Notes: generated from the sequence alone by a model not told the origin. DNA of 64,000 nucleotides from Bisporella sp. PMI_857 (GCA_021307315.1 JAJSPD010000075.1:147804-211803); one strand, 5' to 3'. Positions 1-10,811 are shown, counted from the first letter of the stretch. Numbers and translations: made by a program.

Positions 1-812
1 TCAAAGGCCGGTACCTATAGGCGGATGGCCGGGTCGTACGGGAAAACTCTGATAGTGACCAGGACTTTTTTGCCGCCATGGTGCTCGTAGGTATGTATCC
101 AGGATCGGAGGCGTCCAGCCCGTGGTTGTCACGGCCAAGATATGGACGGCACCCAGTCTTCTGGCACTCAGGAAGAGCCAGGAGGTATCAAGGCCGGGGA
201 CGATAGAAGCTGTGAACTTTCAGAGGCCTGGAGTCGAAAGCCTGCCAAAGTAGGGTGGGGTCCGTGTCCCGGGCCTGATGCTACCACTTAATTACTGGGC
301 GGCACGCGCGTTGCGCGAGGCTTTTGAGGCTATTAGATTGGTCTCAAACCCCGGCAGAGGATATAACGGCACCGGTGCTTTCATATCCTCTGCCTCAAAC
401 CCTTCGTTAGCAGAATTCTAATCAGAATTCACTGTGCACCATCTAGTTGCGGCGCTATGATCGTGGCTGACACCAAGCACTGACTCTGGCAGGCTTAGCA
501 AAAAAGGAAGAAAAATGGGAGGAGTGATGGGAGGGCAGATGACTTACATCTTGAATAATACCTCATGGTGTAACCAGGCAGGGGTGCACAGCCACAAGTG
601 TCTGGAAGTGGATCCCGCCAAAAATAATTAACTAAAAACCAGCCACACCAAATTCGCCTTTTACTACGGAGGTCGCGGCCAAAAGTCATGAGACTTGCCA
701 AGGATGCCAAGGCCACATCGACAAGGATATGACGAGGGGTAAATTCTAGCAAAGATTATACGTATTTGACCCAATTCTTTATCTTTTACAATGCAATTTC
801 AGTACATGCAAT
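1..812. other. Left-edge region without a recognised gene
   Basis: No reading frame here resembles a protein I know. The only structure seen is a 12-bp perfect inverted repeat at 353-364 and 383-394 with an 18-base loop, which could be a small hairpin or a MITE end. The minus-strand frame at 495-752 shows no domain and is not called. Confidence 0.4.
353..394. repeat. 12-bp inverted repeat with 18-base loop
   Basis: GGCAGAGGATAT at 353-364 is exactly complemented by ATATCCTCTGCC at 383-394. The outer flanks also share a short direct match (tctcaaaccc and ctcaaaccc). No gene lies nearby to suggest a role. Confidence 0.6.
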
Positions 813-1108
813 ATGGTTGCCCTTTCGTACGATGTGGGCACTCGAATTCAAGCTTTGACTCTTCTTGAAGCTGCTACAGATATACGACAAATTACAGAGA
901 TTACTGGGTTTTCTAAGTCAAGTATCTACCGTATTAGGGCTGTTGCAAAACAACGATGTTCCAACCCACAAGTGTCTAAAGTTTTATTACTGAAATATGT
1001 TGAAGATGCTCCTAGATCTGGAAGGCCAATTAAAGCTACAAAAGAATTTGAAGATATTGTAGCCCCCCTTGTTTCAAGGAATTCATCAACACCCCTAGAC
1101 AACAGATC
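813..1108 (+). pseudogene. Tc1/mariner transposase N-terminal fragment
   Basis: About 98 residues from the ATG at 813 resemble the N-terminal DNA-binding half of Tc1-like transposases. A helix-turn-helix of the type ITEITGFSKSSIYRIRAVAK is followed by a second segment with the family motif SGRPIKAT. Frame and similarity end near 1108, well before any DDE catalytic domain, so the element is a truncated relic. It is a different family from the nearly complete element at 10.8-12.3 kb, whose N-terminus differs. The next few hundred bases hold only short overlapping frames on both strands with no recognisable content. Confidence 0.6.
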
Positions 1109-1169
1109 TTCCTCGGCATGTAGGGTTTCTCACTACGTAGGGAGGGACGTTACGTCATTTCAGTGAATT

Positions 1170-3373
1170 GCCCCACTGGTAAAAAGTGAGTACTTTCAGG
1201 CGGATTGTTTCCTACGAAGGGTTGGGAAACTGTAAGATGTAATAAAACTATTGAAGAAAACGAACACGAGATTGCAACAAAATCCGTATTCAATAATCTG
1301 AGCAGATTGCAATGATGGGACATCCCATACTGGGCCTTCCTACTTCGCACTGTTGTCCAGGCAGACTGAGGGCTGTGTTGGCTCGGCAAGGGCAGTTATC
1401 TCGCCGATTTGATTTGTTCGCGTTCGACTTGGAACATGGAGGTTGTGTAGGGATTATGAAGTGTTGGTCAATTGGTTTGACCCAGTCAAGTCGATTGGAG
1501 GCTGCTTTGAGGTAACATGGAGTCAATCACGTTGGAAGCCTGATCCGCGAGGCTGACTTTATAGCCTCGTCCACCGGTTGAGGGTCCCAATACGTTGACA
1601 CTCCAGTGTCAGGGGTCCCAATCCACTTACCACTAGAACACCGAAAAAATTCCAAAAAAAATCAAAATAGTCAGATTAATCTCAAATTAAGGGATCCAAT
1701 GTAAATTAACTCGAAAATCACCGTGGCAGTGTTCAAATTCTGATTAAATGATGTTGTTGTGGCAAAATTCCAATAAAACCAAAATTTGGGTGGTTGATTA
1801 GGGAAGCTTTCTATGGTAGGTTTATAATTTTGGTACAAAACCTACCCTGCCCTCCCCCCCTGCCACCCCACCCAAATGATCGCGCTCGCTTCTGTATCCA
1901 CTTGCACTATGTAATTTATAGTATATATGGCTCGGAACTCGGTTGGTCGTGCAGTAAAGCGCTAAGCTAATTACACAGACTGCAATACTTTGCTTTATCC
2001 GCTATACTCGAAGATGTCTACCGAGCTCCAAGACCCTTCTCGAAGCATTGGCATATTCTACAAGAAACACGGCTCGACTCTCTGTCTTTGCAAGGACCCA
2101 TGACCGAGATGTCTCAATCTGCTTGGCGATGATGTTCACGCCCTCGATACAACCCTTGCTGAGTTCAAATGCAACATATTGAACCTTGGAGTCCTCCTGC
2201 CAGAATTGGTTCGAGGGGAAAGCGTGATAGTGTCAAGTACTGAACGGATAAGTGTGGGACTTAGGGTGAGGTGGAGCAGGGAGGCGGGTAAGGGAGAACT
2301 TGTGTAGACCGATGAAGAGCTACGGCGCGTATTAGCAAAGATGAGAAGAAAAAAGGGTGGACGGACTTGTTTCTTGTGATTTGCGATATAAGCGGGCATA
2401 TCGAGGGTAGAGCTACGGAGGGGAGCCCGGCTTTCCCCACGTCCTTCCATAGTCGAACCGCCACAAGACGGCTCCGAAACTACCGGTAGCAGCATGTTTT
2501 GCGAGATAGCACAGCTCAAGGCCTTGGGGAGTTGAAGCAGGAGCTTGTAGTACAGAAGGAAGAGTTCGGGCGGCGTTCGTTTTTGGGGGGGAATCTCAAG
2601 TTGAAGGTGGGAAATTAATACAAGGTGCAAAGCTTTTAGAAAGATCCGCCCGTTCGCCGGCTACAAGGATTCCTAAACTATTATGCACCATCCTTCCCTA
2701 GTCTTACAAAGCTTTCACACCTCTATACGTCGAACTGATGCTCTTTTCATCAAGTGACTTTCGAGATTCTGCTGGTGTTAGACGCGTCTGTTTATTGAAT
2801 GTCGAACGCAATCGCGGTTCGTGTGCCAATAACATGTTTAATAATTCGGAGCAATTGATTAATGCAGAATAGGGTCTGAGTGATTGCCTCGGATTCCCGG
2901 CCTAATCTGAATTTACATGGACATGATGGCGAGTGTGATGAAGTAGGCTAGCTTACTGAGTAGATTCAGCAACCGGGCCTTTTCACCACAGTGTGGGGAT
3001 TTAGTTCACATTAATCCTATTCTTGGGCTATTGCTCCACTATTACTAGAGTTTCTGGGTGCAGCAAATCTTCAAAGGGAGCGGTCGCGTACGAGGGGGGG
3101 GCTATATTGCTCCCAGACGGACGTCACAGAATCTAGCGCCTAGATGTAATACGGTGCAAATTCATTCACCATTAAAGATAGACCACATTCTCTGGATAAC
3201 AGCCACTATTATTTCCCCTTTCCACCCCGTTTAGCAAATCCCTCTCCCAAGCCCTCATCCAACCCGGATCACCTCGTGGCGCCGTTCGTAACATCTGCCT
3301 TGGGGTTCTACTATAACCATCGGGTATTGAGCCTAAGGTCCCCAGGCCTTTTGATGTCCGTAACAACACAGCA
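1170..3373. other. Intergenic region, no gene supported
   Basis: Several overlapping frames of 60-160 codons exist on both strands (for example minus 2136-2630), but none shows a domain, a plausible intron pattern or low-complexity coding character. The 3' end of the HET gene lies to the right at 3374. A C-rich tract sits around 1850-1865. I see nothing else here. Confidence 0.4.
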
Positions 3374-6300
3374 TCAAACAATTCGCGCCACAAACTCCCT
3401 TCTTTGAAACGAAATGTGTCTCCTTTGGATAGAGCCCACCCCGACTCTTTCGTAAGTGCGACGCCCCCCCTCGAGTCTCTGCGTAACAACCAATACATAA
3501 TGAGCTTGCTCGTCCCATTCACGCCCACTCCTAGCCCCTTCGTATACCCTTCCAACGACAATGCACTTCAACATTTGAATATCTGTCATTTCCTCCACGT
3601 CGAACTTTAACCACCCTCTTTTATCGCCTTCACCGCCTTCAGCAAGTATTGCGCAATTTGTGTTCAGATTCCGCGGTTCGATCGTACAATGTAAGAACCC
3701 TCTCACCGGACCTTGTAGCTCAAGTTTGCTAGGGACACATTTGACGGCGTTGCTCCATTCTACGTCCGCGAATGGAATATCCATGTAGCTAATCCCTCCC
3801 TTGTACGCCATCCAGGACCACGATGGCACCCTCCGTTCTGGCAGGTCTAGCGGGGCATTGATTCGCTCCGTCTTGTCTCCAGACCGCTGCCACAGGATGC
3901 TCCGATGCAAGTAACTCTGGAAAATGCCGTAGCACCCTTCAGTCTCAAAAGCGCTTGCAAGCCGGTTCTCTAGTCCAGAGATCGCAACGGGCCTGTCGGT
4001 AAGATTTGAAAGGGCAAGCTTCGAATAAGACTCAAAGAGGTCTCGAAAGAGAGTGATTCTAGCTCGAGTGCCTCTGTTTGAAATGAATTCCGGAAACTGG
4101 GGATCGCCTAGCACATGTGCTCTCTCACTAAAAACAAAAAGTCAGATCTATCTGCTAAATCGTTAAGGTAGTCGGAATCGTCTTTAATAAAATGAGAATG
4201 CGAATATATTAAAGGCTTTGAGGGGGATATTGGTTCCTAGAAGAGGTATAAATCGGGCCCCGTGGACTTACTTTTCCATTTTGATGAGGCTTTCACAGTG
4301 AATCCCCTTGCCACATTCCCAATAGGTCTGCTTTTTAGTGAAATGGATTGTCCGACGTGATAAGGCTCTTTCTTGTAATGCCCAGGCCCGTTTGGTCAAT
4401 TCTCCTTTCTCCACATCGCGATGAAAATTGTCGATACCTTCGCAAATATAGAGTGAAGTATCTGAGGCATATGGGACCTTTACACATTTTTGTATTGGCG
4501 ACCGTAGACTGAGAAATCCTTCGGTGGAATCTTTGGCAGAGCTAGCAGCAATCGTACAATAGGCCGAACCAAAAACCGTTTCCATCTTCTTGGACTCGAT
4601 ATTCCAATCATCTGCGTCTTCTTGGATTATGCAAAGCGAGTCAATCCAAAGGAACCGTTCACCTAGTCCTCGAGTAACTGTGATAGCATCTTGAAATGTC
4701 TTGGGTAGTTTATCGAAGTCGATGCTTTGACGCAATGCGGCGATATTGCGACGATAAGTGCAAAATTTCTGGCTCTCTTCAAGCTTGCCCCAGCAATGAG
4801 ACAAGGCAATGTACTTTCCTCGTTCACCTTCCGTGGTACAATAAAGACGCAGTGAATCCGGGTTCTCGTAATCTCCTATATCAAGGACTCTGGTGGGTAG
4901 TAGACTATCGAATCTGGGGTGACAATGATGATCTTTGTCACAGACTCGAAGCCATTCACGAAGTAACTTGAAATGGACCGGACTCCCTGCTTCGGGTAAT
5001 ATCGGAAATCCGACTTGGATGTTATCGTTACCGTCATCGCCATCAGAAGCTCCTATCCGTAAAATATAAAGTAAGTTATCTTGTAGTAAAACAATTTCCT
5101 CTTCTCTTACTTATTTACATACCTGAGCCTGTGCATATTCTAAGGACAGGGAGTTCATTACCCTCCCTTATCAACATCGAGCCTGTTCTCCCGAGTTTAA
5201 ACTCTTTGTTATAGTTTGGGCTAGACTTCTCTTTGTCTAAGCATATCCGGAGCATTCCGCAGAGACCACAAGAATCTGCAGTTTTTCCCAATTGAGACGG
5301 CGTGACGTTACGGCTGAAATATCGAGACGATATATTAGTGCAATCCCCACACAATTGCGAAAGGGCTAGTTGTTGAGGTGGTGTATCTGATGGGAGATTA
5401 TGGAAAAATTCCCTAGCAAAACCATTGTTTATGCGATAGAGCCATTTATTGTCGAGCTATGTTCTGTTTAGTATAATACTAATCATAAAAAAGCCATGCT
5501 TTACGCAGGCAAGCTCTACTTACCGCCTACACCAGCAAACAAAACAATATCAGCAATCCGCACACTTGCTTTACCCCAGCCAAGTCTACTTACTGCCTAT
5601 ACCAGCATACAAAATAACATCAGCAATCCGCACACTTACTTTACCCCAGCCAGGTATACTTACTTTCTATACCATCAAACAAAACAGCATCAGCCATTTA
5701 CACTCTTGCTTCACTCGTACCAGGTCTACTCACATACTACATCAGCAAACACAAAATAATATCAGCCATCTGCCACTTGATTTACCCATGCCAGGTCTAC
5801 TCACCTCCTACACCAACAAACACAAAACAGCGTCAGCCATTTATACCTTTACTTTATACCAAGTCTACTCACACGCTACACCAGCAAACACAAAATAGCG
5901 TCAGCTATCTGCACTCTTTTTTTACCCACGCCAAGTCTACTCACATGCTACACCAGCAAAACACAAAATAGTGTCAGCTATTTACACTTTTACTTTATTT
6001 ATGCCAGGTTTGCTCACATCCTACACCAGCAAACAAGAAATAGTATTAGCCATTTGCACCCTTACTTCACTTACGCCAAGTTTACTCACCTTCTATACCA
6101 GTAAATACAAAACAACATTAGCCATTTGCACTTTTGCTTCACCCACACCAAGTCTACTCACGTTCTGTACCAGCAAACACGAAATAGCGTTAGCCATCTA
6201 TACTATTACTTCACTTACGTCAAATTTACTTACATCCTACACCAGCAAATACAAAATAATATCAGCTATCTACACCCTTGTTTTACTTACGCTAGGTCTA

Positions 6301-9300
6301 CTTACATGCTATACCAACAAACACGAAATAGCGTTAGCTATTTGCACTTTTCTTTTACTCACGCTAGGTTTACTTACCTCCTATACCAATAAACACAAAG
6401 CAGCATTAGCCCTCTGCACCCTTGCTTCACCCACGCCAGATCTACTCACAATCTATACCAGCAAACACAAAACTGCATTAGCCATTTGCACCCTCGCTTT
6501 TTTTAAGCCAGGTCTACTTACACGCTACACCAGCAAACACGAAACAGCATCAGCTGTTTGCTTTACCCACGCTAGATCTACTCACCAACTACACCAGCAA
6601 ACAAAACAACGTCAGCCATCTACACTCTTGCTTCATCCACACCAGGTCCACTCACATCCTACACCAGCAAACACAAAACAGCGTCAGCCATCTGCACCTT
6701 TGCTTTACCCACACCAGGTCTACTTACGCGCTATACCAGTAAATACAAAACAGCATCAGCTATCTGCACCTTTTTTCTATCCACACTCGATCTACTCACA
6801 CGCTACACCAATAAACACAAAACAACATTAGCCATCTGCACCCTTTTTTTATCCACGCCAGGTCTACTCACGCGCTATATTAATAAACACAAAACAACAT
6901 TAGCTATCTACACCTTTACTTTACCCACGCTAAGTCTACTTACTGTCTATACCAGCAAACACAAAATGGCGTTAGCTATTTATACTTTTATTTCATTTAT
7001 ACCAAGTCTACTTACTTCCTATACCAGCGAACACAAAACAATGTCAGCTATCCACACTTTTCTTTTATCCACACCAGGTTTACTCACATCCTATACCAGC
7101 AAACACAAAACAATATTAGCCATCTGCACCTTTACTTTAACTATACTAAATTTACTTACAAACTATACCAGCAAATATAAAACAGCATTAGCTATCTGCA
7201 CTCTTGCTTTACCCACGCCAAGTTTACTTACCCACTATACCAGCAAACACGAAATAGCGTCAGTATCTGCGCCCTTGTTTACTCACGCCAAGTCTACTCA
7301 CGTCCTAACCAGAAACACAAAATAACGTCAGCCATCTATACTTTTGCTTCGCTTACGCCAGGTCTACTTACCTCCTATACCAGCAAACACGAAATAGCGT
7401 CAGCTATCTATACTTTTGCTTCGCTTACGCCAAGTCTACTTACATACTATACCAGCAAACACGAAATAACATTAGCTATCTGCACTTTTGCTTTACCCAC
7501 GCTAGATCTACTCACAGGCTATACCAGCAAATACGGCATAATGTTAGCTATCTACACTTTTACTTTACCTACATCAAATCTACTCACGCCCTACACCAGC
7601 AAACACAAAACAATGTCAGCCATTTACACTTTTCCTTCACTCACACCAGGTTTACTCACGCTCTACACCAGCAAATACAAAATAGCGTCAGCCATCTATA
7701 CTTTTCCTTTACCCACGCCAGGTCTACTCACGCCCTATACCAGTAAACACAAAATAGCGTTAGCCATCTGCACCCTTTTTTTACCCACGCCAGGTCTACT
7801 CACATCCTATACCAGCAAACACGAAACAATATTAGTTACCTCCACTTTTGCTTTACTTATACTCGGTTTACTTACAAACTATACCAGCAAATATAAGACA
7901 ATGTCAGCTATCTGCACTTTTACTTTATCCACTCCAGGTCTACTTACAGGCTATACCAGCAAATACAAAACAGCGTTAGCTATCTGCACTCTTACTTTAC
8001 TCACGCCAGGTCTACTTACGTCCTACACCAGCAAACACGAAATAACGTCAACTATCTGCACCTTTACTTTACCTACGCCAAGTTTACTTACCCACTATAC
8101 CAGCAAACACGAGACAACATCAGTTATCTGCACGCTTGCTTTACCCACGCTAAATCTACTTACATCCTACACCAGCAAACATAAAATAGCATTAGCAATC
8201 TCTACTTCTCTTTTACTCACGCCAGGTCTACTTACAGGCTATACCAGCAAACACAAAACAACATCAGCTATCTGCACTCTTCCTTTACCCACGCTAGGTC
8301 TACTCACGTCCTATAACAGCAAACACGAAAAAATATTAGCCATCTGCACCTTTCCTTCACTTACACTAGCTCTACTTACACGCTACACCGGCAAACACGA
8401 AATAACGTCAGCTATCTGCACTTTTCTTTTATCCACACTAGATCTACTCACCTCCTACACCAGTAAAGACAAAATAGCATCAGCCATTTACACTTTTGCT
8501 TCACCCACGCCAGGTCTACTCACAGGCTACACCAGCAAACACGAAATAACGTCAGCCATCTGCACTTTTGCTTTTTCACCCTCGCCAAGTTCACTCACCT
8601 CCTATACCAGCAAACGCGAAACAGCGTCAGCCATTTGCACGCTTGCTTTACCCACGCTAGGTCTACTTACCTCCTATACCGGGAAACAAATCAGCATCAG
8701 CTATATACACCTTTGCTTTACCCATACTAGGTCTACTTACCTCCTTTACCAGCAAATACAAAACAACATCAGCCATTTACACTCTTGCTTCACCCACGCT
8801 AGGTCTACTTACAGGCTATACCAGCAAACATAAAACAGCATTAGCCACCTGCACTTTTCCTTCACTCACACCAGGTTTACTCACGCTCTACACCAGCAAA
8901 TACAAAATAGCGTCAGCCATTTATACTTTTCCTTTACCCACGCCAGGTCTACTTACTTCCTATATCAGCAAACACAAAACAGCGTCAACTATTTGCACCT
9001 TTATTTCACCCACGTCAGATCTACTTACCTCCTATACCAGCAAATATAAAACAGCATCAGCTATCTACACTTTTGCTTTACTTACGCCAAGTTTACTTAC
9101 AGGCTATACCAGCAAACACAAAACAACATCAGCTATCTGCACTCTTCTTTTACTTACACCAGGTCTACTTACATACTACACCAACAAACACGAAATAGCG
9201 TCAGCCATTTACACCTTTCCTTCGCCTACGTCAAGTTTACTTACATACTACACCAGCAAACACAAAACAACGTTAGCCATCTGCACCCCTTTTTCACTTA

Positions 9301-10012
9301 CTCCAAGGCTACTTACATGCTACACCAGCAAACACAAAACAACGTTAATTATCTGCACTTTTCTTTTACTCACGCCAGGTCTGCATACTAACTACACCAG
9401 CAAACACGAAACAGCGTCAGCTATCTGCACTTTTGCTTTACTTACGCTAGGTCTACTTACGCGCTATACCAGCAAACACGAAACAGCGTCAGCCGTTTGC
9501 TTTACCCACGCTAGGTCTACTCACCAACTACACCAGCAAACACAAAACAATGTCAGCCATCTACACCCTTGCTTCACCCACGCCAGGTCTACTCACATCC
9601 TACACCAGCAAACACAAAACAGCGTCAGCCGTCTGCACCTTTGCTTTACCCACGCCGGGTCTACTTACTTCCTATTCCAGCAAACAAGATATATTAACAT
9701 TCGTCACCTTTACTCTTTTATAACCCGCCTTTACTTACTCTCTATAACCAGAACCAAGACTGCATTAGCTACAAACTATAATCAAAGTTCTCTAATATAA
9801 CTTGCCTCAAAAAATTCGGAGTTACTCATAGGTAGCTCGTCGGCGGGTGGCTCGTCGGCGGGAGGCTTGTCGGCGGGAGACTCGTCAGCGGGAGACTCGC
9901 CGGCGGGAGGCTTGTTGGCGGGAGGCTCGTTGTCGGGAGGCTCGTCGGCGGGAGGCTGAGCCGGATGTCTCCAATGAAATAGCCGCCCTGTCACACGTTT
10001 AACCTTCTTCAT
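3374..10012 (-). CDS. HET-domain protein with about 60 predicted one-codon exons
   Basis: Predicted minus-strand gene. Exon 1 is 9806-10012 (69 codons, ATG at 10012). Sixty 3-nt exons follow between 9741 and 5524, then exons 5123-5456, 4272-5052 and 3374-4127. The coding total is 2256 nt, giving 751 residues with every junction in frame. Residues 20-59 are eight PPADE-type pentapeptides. Residues 70-129 come one per microexon and are strongly charged. Next are a CGDC/CGLC cysteine pair, LLREWLRVC, and the HET domain from about residue 321 (YIALSHCWG, TFQDAI, LWIDSLCIIQ, RAWALQERALSRR, HF, YWEC). HET proteins trigger heterokaryon-incompatibility cell death in fungi. The last three exons are ordinary, with introns 5053-5122 and 4128-4271. 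Splicing of the array is inferred from sequence; the HET part is certain. Alternative: transcription or translation starts below the array and exon 1 belongs to something else. Confidence 0.8.
5457..5523 (-). other. Last intron of the array, 67 nt, diverged 3' half
   Basis: It starts GTAAGTAGAG like the other units but has its own 3' half, with TACTAAAC as branch point and ACATAG as acceptor, joining the exon that begins at 5456 in phase 0. A stop (TAG) lies in frame directly upstream of that exon, so the exon needs this splice. This unit may be the original intron from which the 5' part of the family spread. Confidence 0.7.
9742..9805 (-). other. First intron of the array, probable GC-AG intron
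   Basis: Exon 1 ends TTT TTT GAG and is followed by GCAAGT at 9805, a good GC-type donor. The segment has CTAAT 24 bases before its end and finishes GGTTATAG at 9742. It is 64 nt and phase 0, like all later units, but its sequence is diverged from them. The first microexon AGA (9739-9741) follows, then GTAAGTAAAGG. Confidence 0.65.
9836..9955 (-). repeat. 15-bp coding repeat encoding PPADE-type pentapeptides
   Basis: Eight in-frame pentapeptides occupy residues 20-59 of the HET gene's first exon: PPADE, PPDNE, PPANK, PPAGE, SPADE, SPADK, PPADE and PPADE. The plus strand shows the repeat as variants of GCGGGAGGCTCGTCG. The segment is proline-rich, acidic and likely disordered. Confidence 0.85.
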
Positions 10013-10765
10013 AATTGTTGAATTCGAGGGAAAGATACGACACCAAGTTATCTGGTAGTTGTTATGTATAAGTGTCGCCTAAAAAATCTTAACAAAGTTC
10101 AAATAAACAAGGTAAATGATTTTGCTCAGATTTAGTTTTGGGCACTAACGCTACGGATGCGTTGTCTTGCCTGTGCATCCACGCGTTTCCAGAAGTTTCT
10201 TCGGAGTTATCCAATCGAAATCTGCCACGTGAAAATGTCGGCGGCAACCATAATCTTTGCAAAGGACAACGTTTCAAGCTAAGTAAATATAACCTTGCGA
10301 AGTTGGAGCGACCGCAGACGAGGAAGCGGTTTGTCGAGAAAGGCGTGAGGTACGTGAAGTCCTTGCGAGCTGGTAAGGAGTTCGGAGAGCTCGTTGTCGA
10401 GACGTGACTGGAGCAGCTTCCTCGGCCAACCAAGTGAGCCACATTGCTCCCTGACCCTCCCCTGAGGCCTGTATTCTATTGTTAAATACCCCCCTCGAGC
10501 CATTGATTCTAGTGAGTGAAAGCGGATCTCATACCTCTGGGTTTGGCGGCGGGTTCGCCCTTAGTCGTTTGTCGAGGATGCTTTAGATTGCGGCTGAAAC
10601 GTGTTCTATTTTTGGCTTAGCTACCGCTTCGCAACTTATGAGGACTTCGCTTGACGAGGCCAGCACCTGTTCCAACAAGCAGCCAATTCTGCTAACACAC
10701 CACTTCCAAACAACCAGCAAAGTCCGTGCACCCCCATTTGGATACCCCGCCTAGCCGAGTATAAC
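10013..10765. other. 5' flank of the HET gene, no other gene supported
   Basis: This holds the presumed promoter of the minus-strand HET gene. Overlapping frames at 10089-10503 on both strands have no recognisable content. No clear TATA or initiator element can be assigned by eye. Confidence 0.35.
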
Positions 10766-10781
10766 TGTTGGAATGCATGTA

Positions 10782-10811
10782 CAATCGGTTCTATGGCCTG
10801 TGCGTTAAGCG
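10782..10811 (+). repeat. Left terminal inverted repeat of the Tc1 element
   Basis: It begins CAATCGGTTCTATGG directly after the TA at 10780-10781. Its partner at 12245-12274 matches in inverse orientation with two differences. Confidence 0.9.

Larger units (their letters stand above)
5457..9805 (-). repeat. Tandem array of 61 intron-like units split by single codons
   Basis: Sixty repeats of 68-73 bp (mostly about 72) plus two end units. Read on the minus strand, each unit starts GTRAGTAGACC (one is GTATGC), carries CTRAY (CTGAC, CTAAC, CTGAT or CTAAT) about 27 bases before the end, and finishes TGCTGGTRTAG. Exactly three variable bases separate each end from the next start. Triplets lie, for example, at 5524-5526, 5594-5596, 5664-5666, 5734-5736, 5805-5807, 5873-5875 and 9739-9741. 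I read all 60: none is TAA, TAG or TGA. Differences between units are mostly transitions, yet the terminal GT and AG are intact in every unit. The plus-strand frames here encode a roughly 24-residue repeat only because many units are 72 nt long; I regard them as antisense to the introns. Confidence 0.9.

Noticed and set aside
1150..1526. Overlapping short frames on both strands
   Set aside because: No domain, no neighbour support, mutually overlapping.
2136..2630. Minus-strand frame of 164 codons
   Set aside because: No recognisable motif, and another frame overlaps it.
5449..8833. Long plus-strand open frames (up to 430 codons) encoding a repeated peptide of about 24 residues (LLTSYTSKHK type)
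   Set aside because: They are antisense to the intron-like units. They stay open only where units are 72 nt and shift wherever a unit is shorter, and they lack a consistent start. The conserved GT, CTRAY and AG features make sense only on the minus strand.
5457..9805. CRISPR-like array (regular repeats with short variable spacers)
   Set aside because: Spacers of 3 bases and repeats of about 69 bases with drift do not fit CRISPR, and the genome is fungal.
5457..9805. Ordinary minisatellite with no coding role
   Set aside because: Not fully excluded, but exact 3-nt spacing, phase-0 borders at both ends, absence of stops and intact splice signals in every unit argue against it.
10089..10503. 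Frames on both strands upstream of the HET gene
   Set aside because: They overlap on opposite strands without recognisable content; this is more likely promoter sequence.
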